Shown: positions 5,912-13,312, counted from the stretch's first letter. The stretch is DNA of 22,439 nucleotides from Paracoccaceae bacterium (GCA_007131945.1 SLPP01000244.1:1-22439); one strand, 5' to 3'. Numbers and translations: made by a program. The notes: a model not told the origin generated them from the letters alone.

Positions 5912-7788
5912 GGCGCCGCCTCCGCGAGCATGCGGCGCATCAGCGCGCGCAGGTCGGCCGGCGCGATCGGTTTCTCCAGCCGTGGCCGGCCGGTAGCGTC
6001 GAGGAAGGCGCGCGCCGAAGGGCTCATCGTGTCGCCGGTAACGAAGGCGACACGACAGGCGAGTCGGGGATGCGAGCGCGCCAGCGCCTCGTAGAAGCCG
6101 CGCCCGCCGATCCCCGGCATGGCGAGGTCCGAGAGAATCACGGCGAAGTCGCCCTCCGTCGCCCGCAGCAGCCCCTCCTCGCCCGATGCGGCGCGGGTCA
6201 CGTCGAAGCCGGATTTATTCATGATTTCCTGAATCAGGCTCGCGACGCCGTCCTCGTCCTCGATCAGCAGGACGCACGCGGGGCCGACCGGGGCGGGCTC
6301 GACGCCTGCCTCGGCGCTGGGGGCCAGGGCCTGCGCGGCGACCGGCAGGCGCAACGCGAAGACCGCGCCGCCGCCCGGGCGGTCGTCGATCTCGATCCGG
6401 CCCCGAAGGCGCGAGACGACGCGGTGGCAGAGCGCCAGGCCCAGCCCGGTTCCCTGCCCCACTTCCTTGGTGGTGAAGAACGGATCGAAGATGCGCGCGC
6501 GCAGATCCTTGGGCACGCCGGGGCCGTCATCCTCGACGATCAGTTCGACGCGCCCGCCGAGGTCACGGGTGGCCAGCCGGATCGTACCCGGCTGTCCGGT
6601 CCCGGCAATGGCCTGGTCGGCGTTGGTAACGAGGTTCATCACCACCTGCGCCAGTTGATCGGCATCGGCCAGAACCGGCGGCAGCGCGCCCGCGAGCGCC
6701 GTCTCTATCCGCACCCCCAGCCCGCCGGGCCCGTGACGCAGCGCGTCGAGCGCGGTGAGCACCACCGCATCGAGGTCGACCGGCACCAGCACCGCGGTCT
6801 CCTCGCGCGCCATGGCGAGAAAGGATTTCACGATCCGCGTGCAGCGCTCCGCGGCCTGGCCGATCTTGTCGATCCGGCGAAGGACTTCGGCATCCGCTGT
6901 CTCCTCGCGCAACATGAGCGCGTGGCCGACGACGACCGAGAGGGGGTTGTTCAACTCGTGCGCGACGCCCGCCAGAAGCTCGCCCAGGGCCGACATCTTC
7001 TCGTTCTGGAAGATCGTCTCGCGCTGGCGGGCAAGTTCGGCGCGCATCGCGAGTTCCTGGCTGCGGTCGACGAGACTCGCCACCACCACATCGGCGCCGC
7101 GATGCTCGATCAGCCGGGCCGAGAGCGCGGCGGGAAAACGGCGGGTGCCGTTGCGGGCGGTGATCGGCATGGCGTCGACGCGGCCGTCGGGCATCAGCGC
7201 GGTGACGAAATCGGCGCGTTCCTCGCGGCTGTCGAAGATGGCGTTGAGCGCGCGAACCGGGCCCACCAGATCGGTCGCGGCGGGGGCGCGGTAGAGCACC
7301 TGCCCGTCGGCGAGCCGCGCCATCAGCACCGCCGCCGGGCAGGCCTCCAGCACCTGGCGCAGCATCGCGTCGCCCATCCGCTCTTCCTCGGCGAGGCGGC
7401 GGCGTGCGGTGACGTCGCGCAGGGTCAGGGTGAAGCCGCCCGCCCGCGTCGCCGAGAACGAGACCGAGATGATCGCGCCCCCCATGATCTCGGCCTCGAT
7501 GGCCTCGCGCGCGGCGCCGGGTTCGAGCCGCGCCTCGGCCCAGCCCAGGCGCTGCCCGGTCGAGGCGTCGATCATCCCGTGCGCGACCGCCTCGTGCAGC
7601 AGGAGCGAGAAGCTGGCGCCGGGCACGAGGAGCCCGGCGATCGGCGCGTTCATCTCGCGGAAGCGCGCGTTGCACATCACCAGCCCGCCGGCGGCGTCGA
7701 AGAGCGCGAAGCCCTCGTGCAGCGCCTCGATCGCGTCGGCCAATAGCGCCGGGGCGCGTTCGGCGATGGCGTGGGCGGTCTCAGCCAC
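5908..7788 (-). CDS. Soluble PAS hybrid histidine kinase with C-terminal receiver
   Basis: Predicted 626 residues with no membrane segment, so a cytosolic sensor. In order: a PAS domain (about 15-130, with EGFALFDAAGGLVMCNARF), a second degenerate PAS-like region (about 140-245), a dimerisation/phospho-acceptor helix with His277 in GVAHELNNPL, an HATPase_c domain (N-box NLVTNADQAI, G1 DDGPGVP, FDPFFTTKEVGQGTGLGLAL), and a receiver with Asp554 in ILSDLAMPG and Lys606 in LEKP. I chose a GTG at 7788, which overlaps the upstream cyclase stop by 8 nt; an in-frame ATG at 7920 lies deep inside the cyclase gene and adds only shadow residues. The receiver may allow a phosphorelay or intramolecular tuning before transfer to the downstream OmpR-type protein. 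No haem-binding His/Cys signature is obvious in the PAS parts, so the ligand is unknown. Confidence 0.92.
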   Translation of the reverse strand: MAETAHAIAERAPALLADAIEALHEGFALFDAAGGLVMCNARFREMNAPIAGLLVPGASFSLLLHEAVAHGMIDASTGQRLGWAEARLEPGAAREAIEAEIMGGAIISVSFSATRAGGFTLTLRDVTARRRLAEEERMGDAMLRQVLEACPAAVLMARLADGQVLYRAPAATDLVGPVRALNAIFDSREERADFVTALMPDGRVDAMPITARNGTRRFPAALSARLIEHRGADVVVASLVDRSQELAMRAELARQRETIFQNEKMSALGELLAGVAHELNNPLSVVVGHALMLREETADAEVLRRIDKIGQAAERCTRIVKSFLAMAREETAVLVPVDLDAVVLTALDALRHGPGGLGVRIETALAGALPPVLADADQLAQVVMNLVTNADQAIAGTGQPGTIRLATRDLGGRVELIVEDDGPGVPKDLRARIFDPFFTTKEVGQGTGLGLALCHRVVSRLRGRIEIDDRPGGGAVFALRLPVAAQALAPSAEAGVEPAPVGPACVLLIEDEDGVASLIQEIMNKSGFDVTRAASGEEGLLRATEGDFAVILSDLAMPGIGGRGFYEALARSHPRLACRVAFVTGDTMSPSARAFLDATGRPRLEKPIAPADLRALMRRMLAEAAP

Positions 7789-8839
7789 GGGAGCCCGCCG
7801 GGCCCGCGAGCGCCAGCTCGCCCATCCGCCAGACCTCGATCCGGCTGCCGTCGCCCAAGTCGCGCGGGCCAAGGCTTTCCATCTCGAACCGGCCGTCGAG
7901 CGAGGCGACGGCGCCGGCATCGGCGCAGATGCTCATCGGCTGGGCAAGGAGCCGCAGCCGCTGCGCTCGTGTGACCGCCGGGCCGAAAACGTCGTAGAGG
8001 TATTTCTGCACGCCGACGACCGAGCCGATGACCGCGCCCGAGGCGAGCCCGATGCGGCAGCGCCAGGTATTGGGGTGGCTCTCGTTGCGCTGGCGCAGGT
8101 AGCGGATCAGGCGCACCGCGACATTGGCGACGGCGGCGGCGTGGTCCTCGACCGCGTCGGGGACGCCGGCGACGGTGACGTAGACATCGCCGATGGTCTT
8201 GATCCGCTCGCAGCCGAACTGCTCGCCGATGCGGTCGAAGGCGGTGTAGATGTCGTTGAGCTCGCTGACGACGACGCCGGGATCGACCCGTTCGACCATG
8301 TCGCCGAAGCCCGGGAAATCGACCGTCAGGACCGAGACCGGCTGGTAGAGGCGCGGGGTGACGAGGCCGAAGGTCTTGTATTCCTCGTAGACCGCGCGCG
8401 GCATCATGTTCAGCAGCAGCTTCTCGACCTGCTCCTTCTCCCGCTTGAGCTCGCGGGTGTTGCGCTCGACCATCATCGAGTAGCTGTCGATCATCGATTC
8501 AAGCTCGCGGATGCGGGTGATGTTCTGGCAGACCAGGACCGCGATCCGCTGCCCGCCGTCGAGCGCCAGCGTCGCGTCCATCGCCACGACCATGGTGCGC
8601 CGGCGCAGCTTGAAGGTCGTCTCGGCCGTGAAACGCCCGCCGGTGGCCAGCGCCTGGGTCAGCGCGGCGAGGTCGAGGTCGGGGAAAAGGTCGCCCAGCC
8701 GCGCCTCGGGCTCGGGCGTGCCGAACCATTCGGAAAAAGTGTCGTTGTGGAAGCGGAAACGCAGCGTCTGGGCATCGACCAGCGCCACGCCGACGCCGAT
8801 GGCGCGCAGAAGTTGCTCGTTGATCGCCTCGATGCTCAT
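7781..8839 (-). CDS. PAS-linked class III adenylate/guanylate cyclase
   Basis: A 352-residue soluble protein. An N-terminal PAS-like domain covers residues 5-110 (GVGVALVDAQTLRFRFHNDT). A coiled signalling helix follows (112-147, LESMIDSYSMMVERNTRELK), then a class III cyclase catalytic domain (about 165-300). Metal-binding Asp174 (VLTVDFPGF) and Asp218 (KTIGDVYV) are present. Lys214 and Asp283 (YDVFG) match the adenine-selecting pair of adenylate cyclases, rather than the Glu/Cys of guanylate cyclases. The transition-state Asn is replaced by Thr290 (YDVFGPAVTRAQR), while the partner Arg294 is kept; activity may therefore be altered. The layout resembles the PAS/H-NOX-helix-cyclase order of soluble cyclases. 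Its ATG overlaps the globin stop by 4 nt and its stop overlaps the kinase start, so all are one operon. Product (cAMP) is inferred, not shown. Confidence 0.92.
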   Translation of the reverse strand: MSIEAINEQLLRAIGVGVALVDAQTLRFRFHNDTFSEWFGTPEPEARLGDLFPDLDLAALTQALATGGRFTAETTFKLRRRTMVVAMDATLALDGGQRIAVLVCQNITRIRELESMIDSYSMMVERNTRELKREKEQVEKLLLNMMPRAVYEEYKTFGLVTPRLYQPVSVLTVDFPGFGDMVERVDPGVVVSELNDIYTAFDRIGEQFGCERIKTIGDVYVTVAGVPDAVEDHAAAVANVAVRLIRYLRQRNESHPNTWRCRIGLASGAVIGSVVGVQKYLYDVFGPAVTRAQRLRLLAQPMSICADAGAVASLDGRFEMESLGPRDLGDGSRIEVWRMGELALAGPAGSRG

Positions 8840-9195
8840 GGCTTCACCACGAGGCCCCGGCGGCGGTCGAACTCGCCGACGACCAGCGTGACATCCTCGG
8901 GCGCGAAGCCGTGGTCCGCGAGTGTCTCGGCCAGCAGCGCCGAGAGTCGGTCGAACTGCGCATCCGCGATGACCAGATGGCTGTGCACGCGGGCGATCTG
9001 GTCATCGGTGTAATGCGCCGGCCCGCCCAGCAACATGGCGATGAACTTGGTCTGGTGATCGACGATCCGGGACATGTCGACATCGTCGAAGAACGGGCCC
9101 AGATCGTCGTCATCCATGATCCGGTCGTAGAAATCGAGCACGATGCGGCTGACCTGGGCGAACCCGCCGTAACGCTCATAGACCGATCGTTCCAT
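8836..9195 (-). CDS. Truncated hemoglobin, group I (GlbN-like)
   Basis: A 119-residue single-domain 2/2 globin. It aligns well by eye with cyanobacterial GlbN: YERYGG at residues 6-11, FYDRI with Tyr23 at B10, FFDDVDM (35-41), DHQTKF with His47 and Gln48 at E10/E11, GGP and Y62, and the proximal haem ligand His71 in RVHSHL, then FDRL. Tyr B10 and Gln E11 are typical for tight O2 binding or NO handling in this group. The ATG at 9195 has GGAGG 7 nt upstream, a strong site; longer in-frame sequence to 9312 is spurious. It is the first gene of the cassette and overlaps the cyclase start (ATGA). The operon position suggests it supplies haem-gas information to the cyclase or kinase instead of acting as a general detoxifier; direct contact is inference. 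Confidence 0.92.
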   Translation of the reverse strand: MERSVYERYGGFAQVSRIVLDFYDRIMDDDDLGPFFDDVDMSRIVDHQTKFIAMLLGGPAHYTDDQIARVHSHLVIADAQFDRLSALLAETLADHGFAPEDVTLVVGEFDRRRGLVVKP

Positions 9196-9228
9196 GACCA
9201 ATCCTCCGCGCCGTAGCGCCGGATTTCG

Positions 9229-9258
9229 AATATGCGCCCGCCCGGCACCCTCTGGCAA
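9229..9258 (-). promoter_or_regulatory. Possible promoter before the globin operon
   Basis: On the minus strand TTGCCA (9258-9253) and CATATT (9234-9229) are separated by 18 nt and lie 33 nt upstream of the globin start codon. Both hexamers are moderate matches to sigma70-type elements. It would give the globin cassette its own start site, separate from the alpha/beta hydrolase gene 88 bp upstream. AGTGGCCACT (9275-9284), a 10-bp palindrome at the hydrolase stop, lies just before it. Confidence 0.3.
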
Positions 9259-9283
9259 GCGCATTGTCGGTGGCAGTGGCCAC

Positions 9284-10135
9284 TCATGCAGCCAGCGGCG
9301 TTTCGGCGGCACGCACCGGTTGCGCCTCGGCCCGGGCGAGCGCCCGCGCGATCATCGGATCGACGATCTGCGGGTCGGTCAGCGGCAGCATGTGACCGGC
9401 ACCGGAGACGAGTTCGAGACGCGCGTCGGGGATCGTCTCGGCGACGATCTCGGCGGTGCGCAGCGCCGGCAGCCGCGTCTCGAGTCCGGCCATGACCAGT
9501 GTCGGGCAGACGATGCGGGCGAGCGCCATCCTTGTCAGGCCGGGAGCGGCCAGGGACGCGAAGTTGTCGATCACCCGGTCGAGCGTGGAAAGCGCGAAAT
9601 CCTGCAGCCGCGCGCTAGAGCGGGCGAAGGCGCCGGGGCCGTTCCAGTAGTCGATGAACCGCGCCGTGGCGTCGCTGCGCGCGCCCGCGGACGCGTCGCT
9701 GCGGATGTCCCGCGCCACGGCCGCGATCTCGTCGCCGAGCTCGGCATCGGTGTGATCGCCGGTGGTCAGTAGCCGGAAGGCGGCAGGCTCGATCAGCGTC
9801 AGGCTGCGCACGCGCTCGGGCATCGTGATCGCAACGGCCAGCGCGACCGCTCCCCCGAAGGAATGCCCGATCAGATGGACGGGCGCCCCGGTCGCCGCCA
9901 GGAGCGGACCCAGGAAGGCGGCCTCGGTCGCCATCGTCCGCGGCGCGGCGGGTTTGCCCGAACGGCCGTAGCCGGCCAGGTCCGGGGTAAGCACGCGGTG
10001 GCGCGCGGCCAGATGCCCGACCAGGCTGCGCCATTGGGCGCCGGTGCTGGCCGAGCCGTGCAGCGCCACGACCGGCGTGCCGGTGCCCGTATCGCCAAAG
10101 TTCAGTATCTGTCCCATCGAATGCAGCATCGGCAT
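9284..10135 (-). CDS. Alpha/beta hydrolase
   Basis: A 283-residue cytosolic hydrolase of the alpha/beta fold. The oxyanion strand PVVALHGSASTGAQW (21-35), DLAGYGRSGKP (52-62), the nucleophile elbow LIGHSFGGAVA with Ser92 (88-98) and the catalytic-His motif SGAGHMLPLTDP with His248 are clear. The acid residue is probably in the strand around PTLVMAGLETR (211-221), where Glu219 may take the usual Asp place; I cannot be certain. A cap region lies between residues about 125 and 195. The ATG at 10135 has GAGGAGA 8 nt upstream. A second ATG lies two codons later. It is divergent from the DUF1127 gene and 88 bp upstream of the globin gene on the same strand. It carries its own three-box GAAAC element upstream. 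The substrate is not predictable. Confidence 0.9.
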   Translation of the reverse strand: MPMLHSMGQILNFGDTGTGTPVVALHGSASTGAQWRSLVGHLAARHRVLTPDLAGYGRSGKPAAPRTMATEAAFLGPLLAATGAPVHLIGHSFGGAVALAVAITMPERVRSLTLIEPAAFRLLTTGDHTDAELGDEIAAVARDIRSDASAGARSDATARFIDYWNGPGAFARSSARLQDFALSTLDRVIDNFASLAAPGLTRMALARIVCPTLVMAGLETRLPALRTAEIVAETIPDARLELVSGAGHMLPLTDPQIVDPMIARALARAEAQPVRAAETPLAA

Positions 10136-10190
10136 GGCGGTTCTCCTCGGTATGGCGGTGGTTGCCCTGGCGTACTGGCTAGCCGCCCGC

Positions 10191-10238
10191 CGTTTCGCCC
10201 CGGTGTCGGAGCCGGGCCGAGGATGTTTCAAATGTTTC
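10191..10238 (-). promoter_or_regulatory. Three-box GAAAC element, copy B (alpha/beta hydrolase promoter)
   Basis: On the minus strand the boxes are GAAACA (10238-10233), GAAACA (10229-10224) and GAAACG (10196-10191), with gaps of 3 and 27 nt, exactly as in copies A, C and D. The last box ends 55 bp before the hydrolase start. Copy D, facing the other way, starts 24 bp further on, so the divergent region carries one element per direction. Confidence 0.6.
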
Positions 10239-10262
10239 AGCAGGGGGGCGCCGGTCAGATCC

Positions 10263-10310
10263 GCAACAATTGAAACGCTGCGGTGGCCGCGACGAAGTCG
10301 GCCCGAAACG
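10263..10310 (+). promoter_or_regulatory. Three-box GAAAC element, copy D (DUF1127 promoter)
   Basis: On the plus strand the boxes are GCAACA (10263-10268, one mismatch), GAAACG (10272-10277) and GAAACG (10305-10310), with gaps of 3 and 27 nt. The sequence after boxes two and three is also similar (CTGCGGTGGC and CATCGGCGGC). The last box ends 47 bp before the DUF1127 start codon. It faces copy B across 24 bp. Confidence 0.55.
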
Positions 10311-10357
10311 CATCGGCGGCATGATCGCGGCATCAAGTCCAGAGAGGAGACGAACCG

Positions 10358-10522
10358 ATGCTCACGATGATCAGGAACGCCATGCGCCACGGGCGCGAAT
10401 TGAGCCGGCTGCGCCGCGAGATGGACGAGCTGGACCAGATGGACGAGCGCGCACTGCGCGATATCGGCCTGACCCGCGGCGACGTCATCGCCGCCCGGCG
10501 CCGGTTGAAACACTGGATCTGA
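10358..10522 (+). CDS. DUF1127 (YjiS-like) small protein
   Basis: A 54-residue basic protein, MLTMIRNAMRHGRELSRLRR followed by EMDELDQMDERALRDIGLTR and a basic end with RRRLKHWI. The LxxMDERxLRDIGLTRxD core is the hallmark of DUF1127. These small arginine-rich proteins are common in alphaproteobacteria; published roles of relatives concern RNA turnover and phosphate or stress responses, so regulatory or RNA-related work is possible but not shown here. AGGAGA lies 8 nt before the ATG. A strong terminator follows 28 nt after the stop, so it is a monocistronic gene. The upstream region has a copy of the three-box GAAAC element shared with neighbouring operons. Confidence 0.88.
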   Translation: MLTMIRNAMRHGRELSRLRREMDELDQMDERALRDIGLTRGDVIAARRRLKHWI

Positions 10523-10550
10523 CGGCACCGCCCCCGGGCGGGCAAAGCCG

Positions 10551-10587
10551 AAACGGGCCTCGCGGTTCTCCGCCGGGGCCCGTTTTT
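10551..10587 (+). terminator. Rho-independent terminator of the DUF1127 gene
   Basis: AAACGGGCC (10551-10559) pairs with GGCCCGTTT (10577-10585) around a 17-nt loop, and the T-run reaches 10587 (TTTTT from 10583). This is the clearest terminator in the window. The reverse strand would give the same stem followed by TTT, so it may also stop transcription arriving from the convergent FAD oxidoreductase gene. Confidence 0.85.
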
Positions 10588-10618
10588 CTGTTGATGCCCG
10601 GAAACTGCTGCGGCGCCG

Positions 10619-11770
10619 TCACGCAGCCCGACTGCCTGGAGCGAGTTCACCCGCCAGCCAGGCCTGTTCGGCCTTTGCCGCGGCATTGAGTTCGAGATGC
10701 AGCGCCTTCAGGGCGTCCATGTCGCGCGGCAAGCCGGCGATCCGGTCGGTGACAGCGAAAAGCGGCGCCGAGAGCGCATCGCGCGCCTCCTCGTAGTCCG
10801 CGAGCGGAACGCCGTTTAGGATCGCCCGGCTCAGGAGCCAGGCGTCGCGCAGCGCGTCGGTGATGCCATGCGCGGTGATCGGGTCCTTGAAATAGCCGGC
10901 ATCGCCAACGAGCGCCCAACCCCTGCCCTGCGCCCGCCGGAAGAAGCCCGGCGCACCGGCGAAGGCGCGGGGTTCCTCCGCGGGCCCGGCCGCCGCGACC
11001 TCGGCGGCCAGTTCCGGATCGACCTCGGCGAGAACGCTGCGGAAACCGGTGGCCAGGTCGCCGCGGAGCTCGGCCCGGAAGCGCATCGGCGACACCGAGA
11101 CGAAGACGCAATGCGCCCCGCCGTTGGTCGGGATCGCCCCGCCGGCGATGCCCGGCCCGTAATGCCAGCGCGTGCCGCGGTCGGCCAGCCCCGGGACATG
11201 CGCATAGACGACCGCGGCGGCGTTGCGGCCGATCCGCGTCACGTCCGCGCCGACCATCCGCGCCAGGCTCGACCGCCGCCCGTCGGCGCCGATGACCAGC
11301 CCCGCGCGCACCAGCCGCTCACCCTGGGATCCCTTCAACCGGACGCCGCGCACCGCGCCGTCCGCGCCGGCCTCGATCCCGGTCAGTGCCGTATGGTGAC
11401 GTATCTCGGCGCCTGCCGCGCGGGCCGCGCCGACAAGCTGCGCATCGAGCAGGTTGCGGCGCGGCGCGATCAGCGCGTCCACCCCGGGACCGGCGCGGAT
11501 GGGCACGACCACGCGCTCGGCACCATAGGCGAAGGTGGTCACGGCGATCGGCGGGGTGCCCGAGGCAAGCAGCCCCGGCACCAGACCCCAGTCGGAAAGG
11601 AGCATCACAGCCCCGCGCATCAGCGCGTGGGTCGAGAGCGTGTCGGTCCCCGGCGCGTCGCGCTCGACCAGCAGCACCCGCGCCCCGGCGCGCGCCAGCA
11701 GCATCGCGGTTGCGGCCCCGGCGCAGCGCGCGCCGACGATCAGGACATCGTAGGTTTCGTGAATTGGCAT
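10619..11770 (-). CDS. FAD-dependent oxidoreductase/monooxygenase (PHBH-like fold)
   Basis: A predicted 383-residue flavoprotein. The N-terminal Rossmann motif is YDVLIVGARCAGAATAMLLA, with Arg and Cys in the glycine loop, and Glu36 ends the second strand (RVLLVERDAPG). The DG motif appears as VIGADGRRSSLAR and the GD motif as WALVGDAGYFKDPITAHGIT, all marks of the PHBH/geranylgeranyl-reductase-like class of FAD enzymes. I chose the ATG at 11770 (MPIHETYDV) because GGAGG lies 6 nt upstream; the ATG at 11785 overlaps the upstream stop as ATGA but has no good ribosome site. It is the last gene of the osmC operon and almost touches the monooxygenase gene. The substrate is unknown; hydroxylation or saturation of an aromatic or isoprenoid compound would fit the fold. 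Confidence 0.88.
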   Translation of the reverse strand: MPIHETYDVLIVGARCAGAATAMLLARAGARVLLVERDAPGTDTLSTHALMRGAVMLLSDWGLVPGLLASGTPPIAVTTFAYGAERVVVPIRAGPGVDALIAPRRNLLDAQLVGAARAAGAEIRHHTALTGIEAGADGAVRGVRLKGSQGERLVRAGLVIGADGRRSSLARMVGADVTRIGRNAAAVVYAHVPGLADRGTRWHYGPGIAGGAIPTNGGAHCVFVSVSPMRFRAELRGDLATGFRSVLAEVDPELAAEVAAAGPAEEPRAFAGAPGFFRRAQGRGWALVGDAGYFKDPITAHGITDALRDAWLLSRAILNGVPLADYEEARDALSAPLFAVTDRIAGLPRDMDALKALHLELNAAAKAEQAWLAGELAPGSRAA

Positions 11771-11781
11771 CTCGGCCTCCG

Positions 11782-13008
11782 TCATGCGGCCTGACGCTGG
11801 CCGAGGAAGGCAGCCAGGTGCGCCGCAAGCTCCTCGGCGTCACGGCCGACCCCGTCGATGAAGTTCGAACTGCGCCGGCGCAGGAACCGCAGTCCGAGCG
11901 CGTAGAGCCCGGGCATCGGCAGGACGCCGCCGCGATGGACAAGCTCGCCCGCGGAGTCGAGCACCGGCAGGTCGAGCCAGGAATAGTCGCGCGCATAGCC
12001 GGTGGCGAAGATCACCGCGCCGATCCCCTCGCCGCGCAGATCGACCGCGGCGGGTGTGGCGCGCGGCGCCGGCGGGGCGCGCCAGGCAGCGCGGTCGCGC
12101 GGCAGGTCGTGCCCGACGGCGGCGATATGTCCGTCGATCCGCGTGAGGATGCGACGCGTGCGTATTTCGCCCGCGGCCATGTCGCCGGCGAGCGTGTCGG
12201 CCAGGAAGACCCGGCCGCGATCGGCCCCGGTCGCGCGGCCGGCGAGCCGCACGCCCATCCGGCGCAGCCGGCCGAGGTCGATCCGCCCGTGGCCGCTGAG
12301 TTGCATCGAGGGCTGGCGGCGGGCGGCGGCGAGATCCGGCACTTCGGTCCAGCGATCGTCGAGCACCCCGGCGGCCTCGAGCCAGGTGAAGATGTCGCGG
12401 CCCCGGTAGCGCCGCGGCATGCGCGTGTGCCGGCCTGCGGCCAGGGTCACCAGCCGACCGGCGGCGGCAATCTCGCGCGCGATCTGCACGCCGCTCGCCG
12501 AGGCGCCGACGACGAGGACGCCGCCCGCGGGCAACGCCGCCGGCCGGGCATAGTCGGCCGCATGCAATGGCTGTGCCGAATCGCCGATCGCGGCGGCCCA
12601 GTCGGGGAGGCAGGGCTGGTCGCAAGCGCCGGTCGCGATGACCACCGCGCGGGCACGGATCGCGCCGCGGTCGGTCTCGATGAGGTATCTTCCGCCCAGC
12701 GTGCCCAGGCGCCGCACCCCGGTGCGCGCCAGCACCGGGGCATCCTGGGCGTAGTCCTGCAGCAGCCTGACCAGCGCGGCGCGGTCCATGAACCCGTCGG
12801 GATCGGCCGGGGCATGTCCAAGCCCGGGCAGCCGCGTCATCCAGTTCGGGGTCAGAAGCCGCAGCCCGTCCCAGCGCTGCGCGCGCCAGCGCTCGCCCGC
12901 GTCGCCGCGTTCGATCAGCAGATGCGCGATGCCCCGGTCGGTGAGGCACCGGCTCATGGCGAGCCCCGCCTGACCGGCGCCGAGGATGGCGACGTCGGTT
13001 CCGAGCAT
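11782..13008 (-). CDS. Flavin-containing monooxygenase / CzcO-like oxidoreductase
   Basis: A 408-residue FAD- and NAD(P)H-dependent enzyme. The FAD Rossmann motif is VAILGAGQAGLAMSR (6-20), followed by ERGDAGERWRAQRWDGLRLL, typical of flavin monooxygenases. The NADPH Rossmann motif is VLVVGASASGVQIAREI (about 165-181). The FMO fingerprint appears only partly: His and Tyr are in place (HAADY), but the preceding FxG is absent. The ATG-like motif IFATGYARDYSWLD is near residue 350. GAAGGA lies about 8 nt before the ATG at 13008. These enzymes oxygenate N, S or carbonyl groups of small molecules, or act as CzcO-like oxidoreductases. It sits between the small ORF and the FAD oxidoreductase with only 59 bp upstream, which hold a perfect hairpin, so it is in the osmC operon. 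Confidence 0.88.
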   Translation of the reverse strand: MLGTDVAILGAGQAGLAMSRCLTDRGIAHLLIERGDAGERWRAQRWDGLRLLTPNWMTRLPGLGHAPADPDGFMDRAALVRLLQDYAQDAPVLARTGVRRLGTLGGRYLIETDRGAIRARAVVIATGACDQPCLPDWAAAIGDSAQPLHAADYARPAALPAGGVLVVGASASGVQIAREIAAAGRLVTLAAGRHTRMPRRYRGRDIFTWLEAAGVLDDRWTEVPDLAAARRQPSMQLSGHGRIDLGRLRRMGVRLAGRATGADRGRVFLADTLAGDMAAGEIRTRRILTRIDGHIAAVGHDLPRDRAAWRAPPAPRATPAAVDLRGEGIGAVIFATGYARDYSWLDLPVLDSAGELVHRGGVLPMPGLYALGLRFLRRRSSNFIDGVGRDAEELAAHLAAFLGQRQAA

Positions 13009-13032
13009 GTTCGTGTCCTTCGCATGGCCGAT

Positions 13033-13057
13033 GCCGGCGCGAGCAACCCGCGCCGGC
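13033..13057 (-). other. Perfect intercistronic hairpin before the monooxygenase gene
   Basis: GCCGGCGCG (13033-13041) and CGCGCCGGC (13049-13057) form a perfect 9-bp stem with a 7-nt loop, between the 62-residue ORF and the monooxygenase start. There is no T-run, so it is more likely an mRNA stability or processing element than a terminator. Confidence 0.6.
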
Positions 13058-13067
13058 GGCGGCGATT

Positions 13068-13256
13068 TCAAGCCGCGGTGTCGTCGTTCCCCGGTCGGCC
13101 GAGCGTCGCTTCGAGTTCGGCGCGTCTGGGGGCGAAGAAACTGGTGCGAGCGTACCAGTCACGAAAGCGGTGATGGTCAGGATGGGCCATGATCCGGTCG
13201 AAGCCGAAGGCATGGCGCTGTCTGCCGCTGCTGCGGGGGGCGATCCAGGAGGACAT
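13068..13256 (-). CDS. Unknown 62-residue basic protein
   Basis: The ATG at 13256 is preceded by AAAGGAAA at good spacing. The product, starting MSSWIAPRSSGRQRHAFGFD, is rich in Arg, His and aromatic residues (DRIMAHPDHHRFRDWYARTS) and ends with a short acidic tail (GRPGNDDTAA). I do not recognise a family. It has no signal peptide or membrane segment. The HPDHHRFRDW segment contains several His and Asp that could bind metal, but that is speculation. It lies in the osmC operon, 56 bp after the osmC stop and 59 bp before the monooxygenase start, and both gaps contain a perfect 9-bp hairpin. Longer in-frame sequence to 13313 lacks a ribosome site. Confidence 0.65.
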   Translation of the reverse strand: MSSWIAPRSSGRQRHAFGFDRIMAHPDHHRFRDWYARTSFFAPRRAELEATLGRPGNDDTAA

Positions 13257-13283
13257 CGGGTTTCCTTTCGGTTGGAGGGGAGC

Positions 13284-13305
13284 GGGCGGCGCCGAAGCGC
13301 CGCCC
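13284..13305 (-). other. UUCG-tetraloop hairpin after osmC
   Basis: On the minus strand GGGCGGCGC, loop TTCG, then GCGCCGCCC gives a perfect 9-bp stem closed by C-G around a UUCG tetraloop, a very stable RNA form. It lies 8 nt after the osmC-like stop and 27 nt before the small ORF start. No T-run follows, so it probably protects or processes the mRNA rather than ends it. Confidence 0.65.
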
Positions 13306-13312
13306 GGCAGCA

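Noticed and set aside
6070..7746. Long plus-strand ORF of 558 codons opposite the histidine kinase
   Set aside because: It mirrors the kinase codons, is rich in His/Arg/Gln/Gly and shows no domain.
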